A stretch of 64,000 nt of DNA from a bacterium (GTDB lineage: Bacteria > Eisenbacteria > RBG-16-71-46 > CAIMUX01). The notes beneath the pieces were generated by a model, which saw only the letters and a program-made list of their open reading frames with translations, was not told the DNA's origin and did not search any database. Below are positions 8,361 through 17,150 of this stretch, piece by piece; position 1 is the first letter of the stretch, and every line of letters starts with the position of its first letter. Location of the stretch: assembly GCA_030431975.1 (NCBI GenBank), contig JAUIHP010000003.1:248001-312000 (forward strand), read 5' to 3'. Position numbers and translations under genes: made by a program.

Positions 8361-10175
8361 ATGAAGCGGCGACAGTTTCTCTACGGCTTGGGTGGCCTCT
8401 CGATGGCGGGAGGCGTCGGGACGCTCTGGTGGCCCACTACCGCGCGCGCGTTACGAGGCGAAGGCCCCGAACGCGGTCCCGTTCTTGTCGTCGTCGTCCT
8501 TCAGGGCGGAAACGACGGGCTCAACACGGTCATCCCGTTCGAAGACTCGCTCTACTACGCGCGGCGGCCCAATCTCGCCCTCTCGCGGGCCGACGTTCTA
8601 CCTTTGGAGCGCGGAATTGCACTCCATCCGTCCATGGAGGCGCTGCTTCCGTCCTGGGACGACGGCCACCTTGCCGTGCTTCAGGGAGTCGGCTACCCGG
8701 ACATGAACCTGTCCCACTTCCGCGGAAGCGACATCGTCTTCAGCGGCTCTGACGCGCAGTCGTCGCTGGGAACGGGCTGGCTCGCACGTTGGCTCGAGAC
8801 GCGCTATCCGGACTTCCCGGGGATCCGTCCCGACCGGCCGATGGCCGTGCAGCAAGGGTTCTCGGCTACGCTCCCGCTGCAGGGCGACCGTGGACTGACC
8901 GGCCTGGTTGTCGACAATCCGAAGTCGTTTCAGGAACTGGTCGGCCGCACCTTCACCGGCGAGTTCGATGACTCTCTCGGAAACGATCGGGGAGACGAGC
9001 TCCTTCGACAGATCCGTGAGATCGACGCCGCATCTTTCGAGTACGCCGCGGCCGTGCAGAACGCGGCCGAAACCGGTCGTAACGCCGTGGATTACCCGCG
9101 GGGAAGCTTCGGTGATCAGATGGCCACCGTCGCGCGGCTGATCGACGGAGACTTGGGTACACCGGTCTACCTGGCCTCGCTCGGGGGATTCGACACCCAC
9201 GCCGCCCAGTTGAATGCGCACGGCGACAACCTCCGCGTCCTTTCGACCGGTTTGGCCGCGTTCCTTGCCGACCTGGAAGAGTTGGGACGCGGGGAAGACG
9301 TCATCGTCCTCACGGTTTCCGAGTTCGGTCGCCGGGTGGCCGAGAACGCCAGCGGCGGAACCGATCACGGAACCGCAGCGCCCTGGCTCCTGATGGGGAC
9401 CTCGGTGCTCGGAGGTCTCTACGGATCCCACCCGGATCTGGAGAACCTCGATGCGGCCGGCAACCTGACGGCCGATCTCGATTTCCGATCGGTTTATGCC
9501 ACGCTTCTGGCGACCTGGTTCGGGACAGGAAGTGGAGATGTGGCGGCGGTGCTGCAAGGCACGTTCGGAGGGCTGCCGATCGTGTTGCCGCATCCGTCGA
9601 CGCAGGGCGACCCTGGGGATCCGGATGACCCGGATGATCCAGGAGATCCGGACGATCCGGGTGATCCCGGAGATCCAGATGATCCCGGCGACCCAGGGGA
9701 TCCAGACGACCCGGGCGATCCGGGTGATCCAGATGACCCGGGAGATCCCGGCGATCCAGATGATCCAGGAGACCCAGGCGATCCGGGAGACCCGGGAGAT
9801 CCAGGTGATCCAGGTGATCCAGGTGATCCGGGAGACCCGGGAGATCCAGACGACCCAGGCAATCCCGGGGACCCAGGGGATCCGGACGATGGTCCCACCG
9901 ACCCGCCCATTCTTCTGGCGACCTCCCTTCACGGGGCCTTCCCCAATCCGGGCGGAGTGGCTCGCACCATCTCGTTCGAGGTCGCGACCGAGACCTTTGT
10001 TCGCATGCGGCTTTACGACACCATGGGCCGACGTCGGGCCTCCATCTATGAGGGTTGGGTTTCACCGGGCCGACACGACATGCCCTGGAGTGCGCGACGA
10101 CTTTCGAGCGGAGTCTACTTCCTGCGGATGGAGACGTCCGGGCGCTCGTTCCAGCGGAAAATCGTCCTCCGCTGA
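8361..10175 (+). CDS. DUF1501 family Tat-exported protein with DPG repeat linker and FlgD-like C-terminal domain
   Basis: The protein (604 aa) begins with a twin-arginine-like signal (KRRQFLYGLGGLSMAGG). The DUF1501 domain (about 35-410) has VVVVLQGGNDGLNTVIPF, DMNLSHFRGSDIVFSGS and TVSEFGRRVAENASGGTDHGT, as expected for this sulfatase-like fold. A 95-residue acidic linker of (G/D)DP triplets follows (nt 9606-9890). The end (HGAFPNPGGVARTISFEV ... SGVYFLRMETSG) is a FlgD-like/type-IX-like C-terminal domain. The gene is coupled to the DUF1800 gene. Export via Tat and then surface attachment through the C-terminal domain is an inference from these parts. Confidence 0.9.
   Translation: MKRRQFLYGLGGLSMAGGVGTLWWPTTARALRGEGPERGPVLVVVVLQGGNDGLNTVIPFEDSLYYARRPNLALSRADVLPLERGIALHPSMEALLPSWDDGHLAVLQGVGYPDMNLSHFRGSDIVFSGSDAQSSLGTGWLARWLETRYPDFPGIRPDRPMAVQQGFSATLPLQGDRGLTGLVVDNPKSFQELVGRTFTGEFDDSLGNDRGDELLRQIREIDAASFEYAAAVQNAAETGRNAVDYPRGSFGDQMATVARLIDGDLGTPVYLASLGGFDTHAAQLNAHGDNLRVLSTGLAAFLADLEELGRGEDVIVLTVSEFGRRVAENASGGTDHGTAAPWLLMGTSVLGGLYGSHPDLENLDAAGNLTADLDFRSVYATLLATWFGTGSGDVAAVLQGTFGGLPIVLPHPSTQGDPGDPDDPDDPGDPDDPGDPGDPDDPGDPGDPDDPGDPGDPDDPGDPGDPDDPGDPGDPGDPGDPGDPGDPGDPGDPGDPDDPGNPGDPGDPDDGPTDPPILLATSLHGAFPNPGGVARTISFEVATETFVRMRLYDTMGRRRASIYEGWVSPGRHDMPWSARRLSSGVYFLRMETSGRSFQRKIVLR
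9606..9890 (+). repeat. 9-bp-based tandem repeat encoding (G/D)DP triplets
   Basis: About 95 codons of GGN-GAY-CCN and GAY-GAY-CCN alternate without interruption. The protein is an acidic (Gly/Asp)-Asp-Pro chain. Many triplets lack the Gly needed for a collagen helix, so an extended charged spacer is more likely. All complementary frames stay open through the repeat, which explains the long antisense open frames here. Confidence 0.9.
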
Positions 10176-10248
10176 GTCACTCTCCGCCTCGCGGTGAACG
10201 GGAGTCCCTGGCTCGATCACCGCAGACTTCTGGGTTACGACCCGCGGG

Positions 10249-11172
10249 TCACTCCTCCGCGTCAACCAACGCGTATTCGAGGCCGCGACGTCCCTCGGCG
10301 AGAAGTGCCGGGTCATCGATGTCTACGGCGTAGACCCACAGAGCCGCCGAGAAAACGATCGCGGCCATCCGGGCAAGACGAAGGGTGTCGTCGTCGCACG
10401 GCCCGTAGCCTGCAAAGAACGCCGTGCGTGCCTCCGGGGGCAGGAAGCAGTAGACGACGCGTAGATCGATCGCCGGATCACCGTGGTGCAGATCTCCCCA
10501 GTCGATGACGCCGGTCAGGTTGCGGTCCTCGCCGTAGAGAAGGTGACGTGAGTACAAGTCTCCGTGGACGAGGGCGTCCTGGCGATGCGGACGTGATTCA
10601 TTGACCTCCGCTGCCCTTTGCATCGTTTCGTCGGCGCGATCCCACAGGCCTTGACGCTCCAGTTGGTCGAGCCTCTCTTTCAGCTTTTCCAAACGGGGTT
10701 TCAGATCGAGCCGCGCCATCTCATCGGGCGGCAGTCCCAGATCGATCAGGTCGGCGAGGGGCTGTCCATGAAGTGCGCGCAGAAAAGCCCCGAGAGGGCG
10801 CGCCGACCGGAGGCGCTCGTCCTTCGTGAGGTCAATCTCGCTCGCGGCGCGGCCGGGCAGGTGCCGGTAGCCGGCGAAGGGCCAGGGAAACGTCTCGGTG
10901 GGCTCGCCGACGAACTCAGGATTGGGAACCGCACAGGGAAGCCGCGATGCAATGCGGGGAAGGACACGGCACTCCGTTTGCAGCAACGGTACCGCCACCG
11001 ACCGGCGCGGAAAGCGAAAGACCCAGGTCCCATCGACGAGAAATGCCGTGTTGTCCCAACCTTCACCCAGAAACTGCACGTCGCAGCCCTGGAAACGGGG
11101 AAAGGCTGCGGTCAGAAGTTCGCGAGCCTCGCCGAGGTCGACGGTCCGCTCCGGGGTCCAGGGCGCGTTCAT
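10249..11172 (-). CDS. Aminoglycoside phosphotransferase (APH)-family kinase
   Basis: A 307-residue protein with the APH/choline-kinase fold. LGEGWDNTAFLVDGTWVFRFPRR is the nucleotide-binding loop and the lysine-equivalent strand. LVHGDLYSRHLLY is the catalytic HxDxxxxN-like loop, here with His in the last position, and GVIDWGDLHHGDPAIDL holds the Mg-binding Asp. The family phosphorylates aminoglycosides, homoserine, choline and other small alcohols; the substrate cannot be told from the sequence. Its start overlaps the acetyltransferase stop by four bases (ATGA), so the two are co-translated. Confidence 0.85.
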   Translation of the reverse strand: MNAPWTPERTVDLGEARELLTAAFPRFQGCDVQFLGEGWDNTAFLVDGTWVFRFPRRSVAVPLLQTECRVLPRIASRLPCAVPNPEFVGEPTETFPWPFAGYRHLPGRAASEIDLTKDERLRSARPLGAFLRALHGQPLADLIDLGLPPDEMARLDLKPRLEKLKERLDQLERQGLWDRADETMQRAAEVNESRPHRQDALVHGDLYSRHLLYGEDRNLTGVIDWGDLHHGDPAIDLRVVYCFLPPEARTAFFAGYGPCDDDTLRLARMAAIVFSAALWVYAVDIDDPALLAEGRRGLEYALVDAEE

Positions 11173-11561
11173 CGGCGGCGCCGGATCATCGCGTGGTAGG
11201 ACTGAAAGTCGAATCGTTCATAGAACGGGCGAAGGTGCGGATCACACGTGAGATCGACCATGTAGAGCTCTCCGATTTCATCCAGCGCACGCCGAACCAG
11301 CTGGGATCCGATGCCATGTCCCCGTGCGTCCGGTCGGACTTCCAAGAGCGGAATGCTGGCGGCCAGGACTCCGTCCGTCAGTACCGTGATGAATCCGAGA
11401 ACGTCTCCCGATTCCCGGTCCCGGGCGACAATGAAAAAGGACGAGCCCTCGAGAATGCGTAGGCGATCTTCCGCATCCGGCGGATTCGGCCACCCTTCGA
11501 AGAATGGCTCCATGTCTGTGGCCCTGATGTCGGTGGGTGAACGAAAGAGAATTACTTCCAA
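11169..11561 (-). CDS. GNAT-family N-acetyltransferase
   Basis: A 130-residue protein of typical GNAT length. LEVRPDARGHGIGSQLVRRALDE is motif A (acetyl-CoA pyrophosphate loop R/Q-x-x-G-x-G/A) and FYERFDFQSYHAMIRR is the usual C-terminal motif B. It is the first gene of a two-gene unit with the APH-like kinase (4-base overlap). Acetyltransferase plus phosphotransferase may act on one small metabolite or antibiotic, which is only inferred. Confidence 0.85.
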   Translation of the reverse strand: MEVILFRSPTDIRATDMEPFFEGWPNPPDAEDRLRILEGSSFFIVARDRESGDVLGFITVLTDGVLAASIPLLEVRPDARGHGIGSQLVRRALDEIGELYMVDLTCDPHLRPFYERFDFQSYHAMIRRRR

Positions 11562-11644
11562 GGGGCGTCTTCCATCTGGACCGGCTGGGGGGTGGCGGGT
11601 AGGAGTGTCCTAACGTGCGACACTAGCGTTTCCTTGATTACGGT

Positions 11645-13102
11645 CTAGGTCACCTGAATCTTCCAGCCCGAACTCCCTCGCCCCGGGCCGGCTCTGCCCG
11701 TGTGGACACACTCGATCAGCTCGACCGTGCCTCCGGGTACGAGTTGCTGCTCGATCGACGGCGCTGCGACCACACTGCGCTTTCCGATTCGCCCCAGGGA
11801 CTGCACGGCCGACAACGGAATGGTGTCGTCCTGCAACCAGCAGGCGACGACGTACTCGCAAAGGATCTCGTCCGGGCAGCCCGGCAGAAAGTTTGCGCTC
11901 TTGAAGGTGATGGCGTTGTCGTCGCGGGGCTCGATCTCCAGGGTCACCGGACCGTACTTCTCCTCACCGCCGCCTTCCTCCCGGAAGAGCCCGACCAACG
12001 GTTGGGTCCAGTCGCGGGCCTGCTGAAGCAGCCGGTCCCGTTCGAAGGACCGGGTGGCGATGCGAAGCGGTCCCATTCGAAGAATGACACCCGTTTGGTC
12101 CGAATGGTCCGAGTCGCCACGAATGCCCCGCCGGTGAACGTCACCGAGTAGTTGTGCCAGCTTGGCCGGCATGAGCTGGTGGCGGATCGCCGGAAGGTCG
12201 GCCAGGTGCCGGCCGTCGCGAAGGAAGGAAGATGTCGGAATCTCACGTGGCAACACGATGAGAGGACGCATGGGAAGAAACGGATTGAGCTTTCGCGGAC
12301 GAAGCAGATGGGTCAGCACCCACTGAACGAGCGCGAGGTCGGGGCTTCCGAGTTCCCAGTCGCCTGCGCGCAACGACACGGTCGGCAGTGCGCTTTCCGA
12401 AACTCCGCCATCGGAGTCACCGTTGCCGGCATCATCGTTACCGGTGGCGATCGTAACCGGCGCGTCGTCGACTTCGCAGTGAAGGGAACACTCCTGGAAC
12501 CGATCGACGCTCCCTCGCAGCGGCCGAAACTTGTCGGACACACGTCCGATCAATTCGTCGATCTCGGCCTTGAGCGCAGGTGCGGATTCATACGCGAAGA
12601 ATCTTGGTCCGCCCTCCAGAGACAGAACGCAACCGGGCGGCCCCTCCGGCATGCCGGTGAATCCAATCGCATGGAGTTCACCCAATGAGACGTGAAGGCT
12701 CTGCGGCATGAGCGCGATCTCGACCGCTCGGAGATCGGGGAAGGTTCGCTCGTTGGGGAGTGGCGGCGCTTGGCGGACCTCGTCGGCCGTCACGAGGCCG
12801 CGGCAAAGCAGCCGCCCCACGACGTAACCCAGAGCCGACTCGTTGCTGCTGCCGGGAGGCATGTTCTCGGCATCGACCGGCGGGAGCGAGCCGTCGTCTT
12901 CCCGGACCCGGAGTTCGACGGCGTTCGGGTCCACGACGACGGCAGCAAGGCTGAGCCGGCCCCACTTCTGTTCGATTCGGGTGACGACCTCTCCCCGGGA
13001 TCCGAGGATGCGACTGAGGTGGCCGTCGATTTCGGCGACGACGTCTGCCGGGTCCAGCAGACCCATGCTCAGCTGCGTGTTTCCGATCCGAAGTGGCGTC
13101 AC
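11645..13102 (-). CDS. Unknown protein with an internal duplication
   Basis: A 485-residue protein with no signal peptide or membrane segment. I do not recognise the family. Residues about 1-120 and 339-440 look like two copies of one domain. Both start PLRI, have a beta-rich middle, then N(M/F)xPG followed by a YVVxxxL helix and a valine/alanine-rich end (YVVGRLLCRGLVTADEVRQ against YVVACWLQDDTIPLSAVQS). Between them is an acidic GNDDAGNGDSDGG linker and a long basic/hydrophobic region. It is isolated from its neighbours by small gaps. Confidence 0.65.
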   Translation of the reverse strand: MTPLRIGNTQLSMGLLDPADVVAEIDGHLSRILGSRGEVVTRIEQKWGRLSLAAVVVDPNAVELRVREDDGSLPPVDAENMPPGSSNESALGYVVGRLLCRGLVTADEVRQAPPLPNERTFPDLRAVEIALMPQSLHVSLGELHAIGFTGMPEGPPGCVLSLEGGPRFFAYESAPALKAEIDELIGRVSDKFRPLRGSVDRFQECSLHCEVDDAPVTIATGNDDAGNGDSDGGVSESALPTVSLRAGDWELGSPDLALVQWVLTHLLRPRKLNPFLPMRPLIVLPREIPTSSFLRDGRHLADLPAIRHQLMPAKLAQLLGDVHRRGIRGDSDHSDQTGVILRMGPLRIATRSFERDRLLQQARDWTQPLVGLFREEGGGEEKYGPVTLEIEPRDDNAITFKSANFLPGCPDEILCEYVVACWLQDDTIPLSAVQSLGRIGKRSVVAAPSIEQQLVPGGTVELIECVHTGRAGPGRGSSGWKIQVT

Positions 13103-13230
13103 CGATTCTTCCCGTCTGGGGCGACCTGCCCCGATCCCTCGATCTTGAATCCTCTTTGACCTTCGGTCAAACTTCCCTGTCCGCTTCCGCGGACGCCACA
13201 GACACGCGACCTGCGAAGGAGGACTTTGGG

Positions 13231-13785
13231 ATGCGTCTGTTTCGAATCGTTCTGGCCGCCGGACTCTGCTTTTTCGTGGCCGGCATGGCTTCCGCCCAGG
13301 AGATGACGATGCCCGAGCTGGGTGCCCCCCAGCAGATGAAGGATCTTGCCTGGATGGACGGCAACTACAACGTCGAGGTCAAGGTCCGGATGGCCCCGGA
13401 TCAGGATTGGATGATGAGCCAAGCCCAGGCGGAGGTCGAGCACATCCTGGACGGATGCGTCCAGAAGATGATGTTCAAGGGTTCCATGATGGGAATGCCT
13501 CTGCACGGAATGGCGACAGTCACCTACAACCGCTCCACCGGCGAGTATCAGCAGACCTGGGTCGACAACTTCATGGCCGCGCTCTCGGTCTACTCCGGAA
13601 AGATGAACAAAGCAGGTGAGATCGTTTGCGAAGGCGTCGACCAGTACGAGGGTCAGGACGTCCACATTCGCGCCACCACCTACGATATGGGTGACGGCAA
13701 GTGGAAGTGGAAGATGGAGCAGTCCATGGACGGCGGGAAGAGCTACTTCGAGTCCATGCACCTGGCGTACACGCCGGCATCGTAA
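13231..13785 (+). CDS. DUF1579 family exported protein
   Basis: A 184-residue protein. The signal peptide MRLFRIVLAAGLCFFVAGMASA is followed by a DUF1579-type domain: LAWMDGNYNVEVKVR near the start, GCVQKMMFKGSMMGMPLHGMATVTYNRSTGEYQQTWVDNFM in the middle. Such proteins are beta-barrel, lipocalin-like and of unknown role. The ATG at 13231 is chosen because AAGGAGG lies 8 bases upstream and the signal peptide starts there; a longer in-frame start at 13093 is not plausible. The unusually Met-rich core (MMFKGSMMGMPLHGM) is worth noting. Confidence 0.85.
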   Translation: MRLFRIVLAAGLCFFVAGMASAQEMTMPELGAPQQMKDLAWMDGNYNVEVKVRMAPDQDWMMSQAQAEVEHILDGCVQKMMFKGSMMGMPLHGMATVTYNRSTGEYQQTWVDNFMAALSVYSGKMNKAGEIVCEGVDQYEGQDVHIRATTYDMGDGKWKWKMEQSMDGGKSYFESMHLAYTPAS

Positions 13786-13843
13786 CCGGGGGAGCGATCT
13801 CCGTGACGGCCACACGACACTGCGACATCGACATCGAGACGAA

Positions 13844-15199
13844 ATGACAAACGATGAAACGGGAGCGGCAGCGAGTGGTGATCCCCTCGTTGCCGCACTC
13901 GACGCAGGACGATTCGACGAGGCGCGGGCCTTGGCCTCCGCACGGATCGCAGCGAACGAGAACGACGCTCAGAGTTGGAAGATTCTCGCTGTTCTCGACG
14001 CACAGGCCGGCCGCTACGATGACGCCCTTGAAAACAACGAAGCGGCACTTCGGGCCGATCCCTCCGATGCCGGCGCCTGGCTCAATCACGGCAACCTGCT
14101 TCGCTTGCTCGGTCGCCTCGATGAATGTCGTGAATGTTACTCGCGCGTCCTCGAGAACGACCCCAACCACACGGGCGCCGCGTTTACTCTGGCTGCACTC
14201 GAAGAAGAAGCTGGCAACCACGCAGCCGCCGAGTCGGAGTACGCCCGCATTCTCGACTTGGATTCCGACCACGGTCCGGCGCGTTTCAACCTGGCCCGTC
14301 GACTGGCCGAGTCGGGACGAAGCGACGAGGCGCTCGATCACTATCAGTACCTGACCCAGTCCAAGCCGCTCTGGCCGGATCCGTGGCGCAATCGCGCCAA
14401 CCTGCTTCGACGGCAGGGCCGCAACGCGGAAGCCGCAGATTGTTTCGAGGTCCTGTGCCGGATGGACCCGTCAGATGCGGTCTCTCAGCATCTACTGCAA
14501 GCGTCACGTGGCGTGACTCCCGAGGGCTCCAAGCCCGAATACGTGGAGCGAGTCTTCGACGAGTACGCGGAGAACTTCGATTCGTCGATGGAGACTCTGT
14601 TGGAGTACAACGGCGCCAAGGGACTTGCCGACGAGTTGCGAGCGGTGGAAATGTCGCCGACCGGTACCGCGCTGGACCTCGGCTGCGGCACCGGACTTCT
14701 GGTTGTGGAACTCGCCGAGTTCGATCTCGACTGGGTTGGGGTGGATCTCTCCAAAGAGATGGTTCGCCTGGCGCAGGAGAAGCGTCTCTATCAACGGCTG
14801 GAGGTTGCCGACGTGCATGCCTTCCTCGAGGAACAAGAGCAGAGTTTCGTTCTCTGCACCGCCGCCGACGTGCTGGTTTACATCGGAGAACTTGGGCCAT
14901 TATTCGCCGCGGTTCGGGAGCGTCTACAGGCGGGCGGGCTGTTCGCGTTCTGCACCGAGCGGTGGGAGGGCCCGGCATCTGACGATGAGGTACCTGGAGG
15001 GCGGGTTTCCGAGCTGACTCCTCCTGACGGCCAAGGATTTCGTCTGGAACCTTCCGGACGCTTTTCCTACCGGGATGAGTACGTCAAACGCGTTCTCGAC
15101 GACGCCCAGTTCGATACGCTTCGTTGGACTCGCGGACCCTTGCGACGCGAAGGCGGTACCGTTCTGCAGGGATCCTTCGTCGTAGCCCGTCGAAGGTAG
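13844..15199 (+). CDS. TPR-repeat protein with C-terminal SAM methyltransferase domain
   Basis: A 451-residue protein. Residues about 15-220 form six or so tetratricopeptide repeats (AGRYDDALENNEAALRADPSD, LGRLDECRECYSRVLENDP, and so on). From about 240 a class I methyltransferase follows: RVFDEYAENFDSSME, then motif I LDLGCGTGLLVVELAE (277-292), and the acidic GVDLSKEMV. Such fusions are common in proteobacteria and related phyla; the target is not known. The ATG at 13844 avoids the preceding gene and gives a natural N-terminus (MTNDETGAA). It ends 22 bases before the convergent PH-domain gene. Confidence 0.85.
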   Translation: MTNDETGAAASGDPLVAALDAGRFDEARALASARIAANENDAQSWKILAVLDAQAGRYDDALENNEAALRADPSDAGAWLNHGNLLRLLGRLDECRECYSRVLENDPNHTGAAFTLAALEEEAGNHAAAESEYARILDLDSDHGPARFNLARRLAESGRSDEALDHYQYLTQSKPLWPDPWRNRANLLRRQGRNAEAADCFEVLCRMDPSDAVSQHLLQASRGVTPEGSKPEYVERVFDEYAENFDSSMETLLEYNGAKGLADELRAVEMSPTGTALDLGCGTGLLVVELAEFDLDWVGVDLSKEMVRLAQEKRLYQRLEVADVHAFLEEQEQSFVLCTAADVLVYIGELGPLFAAVRERLQAGGLFAFCTERWEGPASDDEVPGGRVSELTPPDGQGFRLEPSGRFSYRDEYVKRVLDDAQFDTLRWTRGPLRREGGTVLQGSFVVARRR

Positions 15200-15221
15200 G
15201 GAATACGGTCAGGGTGCGCGA

Positions 15222-17150
15222 CTACCACTTGAAGCGTCGACGATTGGCCTCTCGGATCAGCTCCCGCTGAAGTCGCAGAGCCTCTTCCTGAGGCAGGTAC
15301 GGCACCTCCAACCTTCCGCCTGTGGGACTGGCGGTGTCGATCCGCAGGGTGGCCATTCCCCACTTCCGGTCGAACGGTTTCTCGATCACTTCGGCTGCCT
15401 GGATTCGGTTGAGCTTCACGACCTGTGTCACGCGACGCAGCCAACCTCGACGAGCATAGATGGCGTCTTCCGACTGCGAGTAGGCGAGATGCTCCGCCAC
15501 TCGCTTTGCGTAGAACCATCCGAAGGGAAGTAGGGTCATCGCAAGGGCGCCCCAGCGTCCCCAAAGAAGGACTCCGATCACGGTCGCGATCCAACTCCAG
15601 TAGATGGCGCGGCGACGCAATCGCGACGTCGTTCCGGGATGGACCGGTAGCCAGTCGCGACGATCCATCGGGGTCTCGGGTTGAACCTCCTCGAGGATCG
15701 GGGTCAGGTCGTCTTCTTTGAAGACGGGAACGAGCCAGGTTCGACCGGCGCCGCCTTCCGTACTTCCTCCGGCCGTTCCGGCACGCAGTCGCAGACGACG
15801 GAATCGGCGCAGGTGAACCGGCGACTGGACCTCGAGAATCTGAATCCTTCCTCGCGGAATCGTTCCCGTTCTTTGCGTGAAGAGACCGTAGCGGTTTCGC
15901 AACTCTGCGCCGGCGCTGCTCAGAGTGAATCCGTAGAACTCGACGATGGTCAGCACGATGGAGGCCAGGGTGATCACGAAGAGCAACGCGATCGCCGCCC
16001 CGCCGTAGGTGATTGCGGGAGGTCCCCCGAGCCCGGAAAGGAACTCGAAGACACTCCGGGCATCCTCGACATCGGTGATAAAGAGGTCGAACTCAAAGGC
16101 AAGTCCGAGGGCCAGTCCGAAGATGGCGAGACCGCGGAGTGAAAAGAGTCCAAGGAGCAGCAGGTCCGCAAGCGGAACTTTGTGCACGACCTTGGTCCGG
16201 CCGTCGTCCATCGCTCCCGACGCGTCGAACTGGGAACCCGCGGAAACCAGGTCAGGAGCCAGCCGACCGCCGGACGGGCCCGGGTCGGACACGCCGCGGC
16301 CGGACACGCCGCGGTCAGACACGCCGCGGTCAGACACGCCGCGGTCAGACACGCCGCGGTCGGACATGCCGCGGTCGGACATGCCGCGCTCGGACACGCT
16401 GCGGTCGGACATGCCACGGTTGAGCCCTCCGCGGTCATGATCGGCCGCCTCGGCGTTGGGCGGAAGTGCATCCGTAGAGAGAGCCCCCGGCACCGCCGGC
16501 ACAGAGGACCGCGCTGCGAGAACCTTGCGTCGTATCTCTTCGACCTGCTCCGGACGAATCCACGCAAAGACGGCCTCCGGCTCCGTTCCGCTGGCGGTTT
16601 CCAAACTCAGCTTCGAGAGTCCGGACACGCGATCGATGAGGTCCCGAGTGAGATCGAGGTTTTGAATCTTGCTGTAGGGCACATTGCGTTCGGTCCGGCG
16701 AAAGATGCCCTGGCGCACGACGATCTCGTCCCGGTCCAGGCGGTATCGGAAATGCAGGTAGTGCAGAAATCCTGCGATCGTCCCGATGGCTGCACTCAGG
16801 ATAAAGAAGACGATCCAGGAACTCTGTGGACGGATGAAGAAGATCGCGATGATGGGGAGAGCAAAGCTCAGCAGTCGACGGACGAAGAGAAGAAACGGAG
16901 TCAGAGGATGAAGGCGAAGCCATTCCTTCTCGGCGTCTCCGTCACTTGCCCCGCCTCCTTCGACCGTTGCGACCCCGCCGCCCGTTCCGTGCCCGCCGTC
17001 CGTTCCGTCTCTCTGACGCGTTTCGTTTCCTTCGATCTCGTCCTTCTCGTCGATCGCATTCTTCCCTTCGGCCGCACTCAGAGGCGTCCCTGCCGCTTCC
17101 GACACCGAAGGTGGTGGACTCGGTTCCACGGGCTCAGATGGTCTCGACAT
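15222..17150 (-). CDS. YdbT-like membrane protein with bacterial PH (bPH2) domains
   Basis: A 642-residue protein. Membrane hairpins (LLSFALPIIAIFFIRP, IVFFILSAAIGTIAGFL; LLLLGLFSLRGLAIFGLALGLAF; IALLFVITLASIVLTIV; AIYWSWIATVIGVLLWG) alternate with bPH2 domains marked by YRLDRDEIVVRQGIFRRTERNVPYSKIQN, LRNRYGLFTQRTGTIPRGRIQILEV and IYARRGWLRRVTQVVKLNRIQAAEV. This is the architecture of YdbT, which is encoded next to YdbS, as here (17-base overlap with the upstream gene). The Arg/Ser/Asp pentapeptide repeat between the first and second PH domains is an insertion. The start MSRPSEP at 17150 is preferred to the longer frame, which would run deep into ydbS. Confidence 0.87.
   Translation of the reverse strand: MSRPSEPVEPSPPPSVSEAAGTPLSAAEGKNAIDEKDEIEGNETRQRDGTDGGHGTGGGVATVEGGGASDGDAEKEWLRLHPLTPFLLFVRRLLSFALPIIAIFFIRPQSSWIVFFILSAAIGTIAGFLHYLHFRYRLDRDEIVVRQGIFRRTERNVPYSKIQNLDLTRDLIDRVSGLSKLSLETASGTEPEAVFAWIRPEQVEEIRRKVLAARSSVPAVPGALSTDALPPNAEAADHDRGGLNRGMSDRSVSERGMSDRGMSDRGVSDRGVSDRGVSDRGVSGRGVSDPGPSGGRLAPDLVSAGSQFDASGAMDDGRTKVVHKVPLADLLLLGLFSLRGLAIFGLALGLAFEFDLFITDVEDARSVFEFLSGLGGPPAITYGGAAIALLFVITLASIVLTIVEFYGFTLSSAGAELRNRYGLFTQRTGTIPRGRIQILEVQSPVHLRRFRRLRLRAGTAGGSTEGGAGRTWLVPVFKEDDLTPILEEVQPETPMDRRDWLPVHPGTTSRLRRRAIYWSWIATVIGVLLWGRWGALAMTLLPFGWFYAKRVAEHLAYSQSEDAIYARRGWLRRVTQVVKLNRIQAAEVIEKPFDRKWGMATLRIDTASPTGGRLEVPYLPQEEALRLQRELIREANRRRFKW
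16284..16418 (-). repeat. 15-bp tandem repeat, nine units, encoding RGxSD pentapeptides
   Basis: Nine head-to-tail 15-bp units encode RGMSD/RSVSE/RGVSD/RGVSG in the cytoplasmic linker of the YdbT-like protein. Several adjacent units differ by only one base, which points to recent expansion. Confidence 0.92.

Noticed and set aside
9494-9910. Antisense open frame encoding an SPGSPGS-type chain over the DPG repeat
   Set aside because: The repeat lacks stops in every frame; the sense frame is anchored by DUF1501 on one side and a FlgD-like tail on the other.
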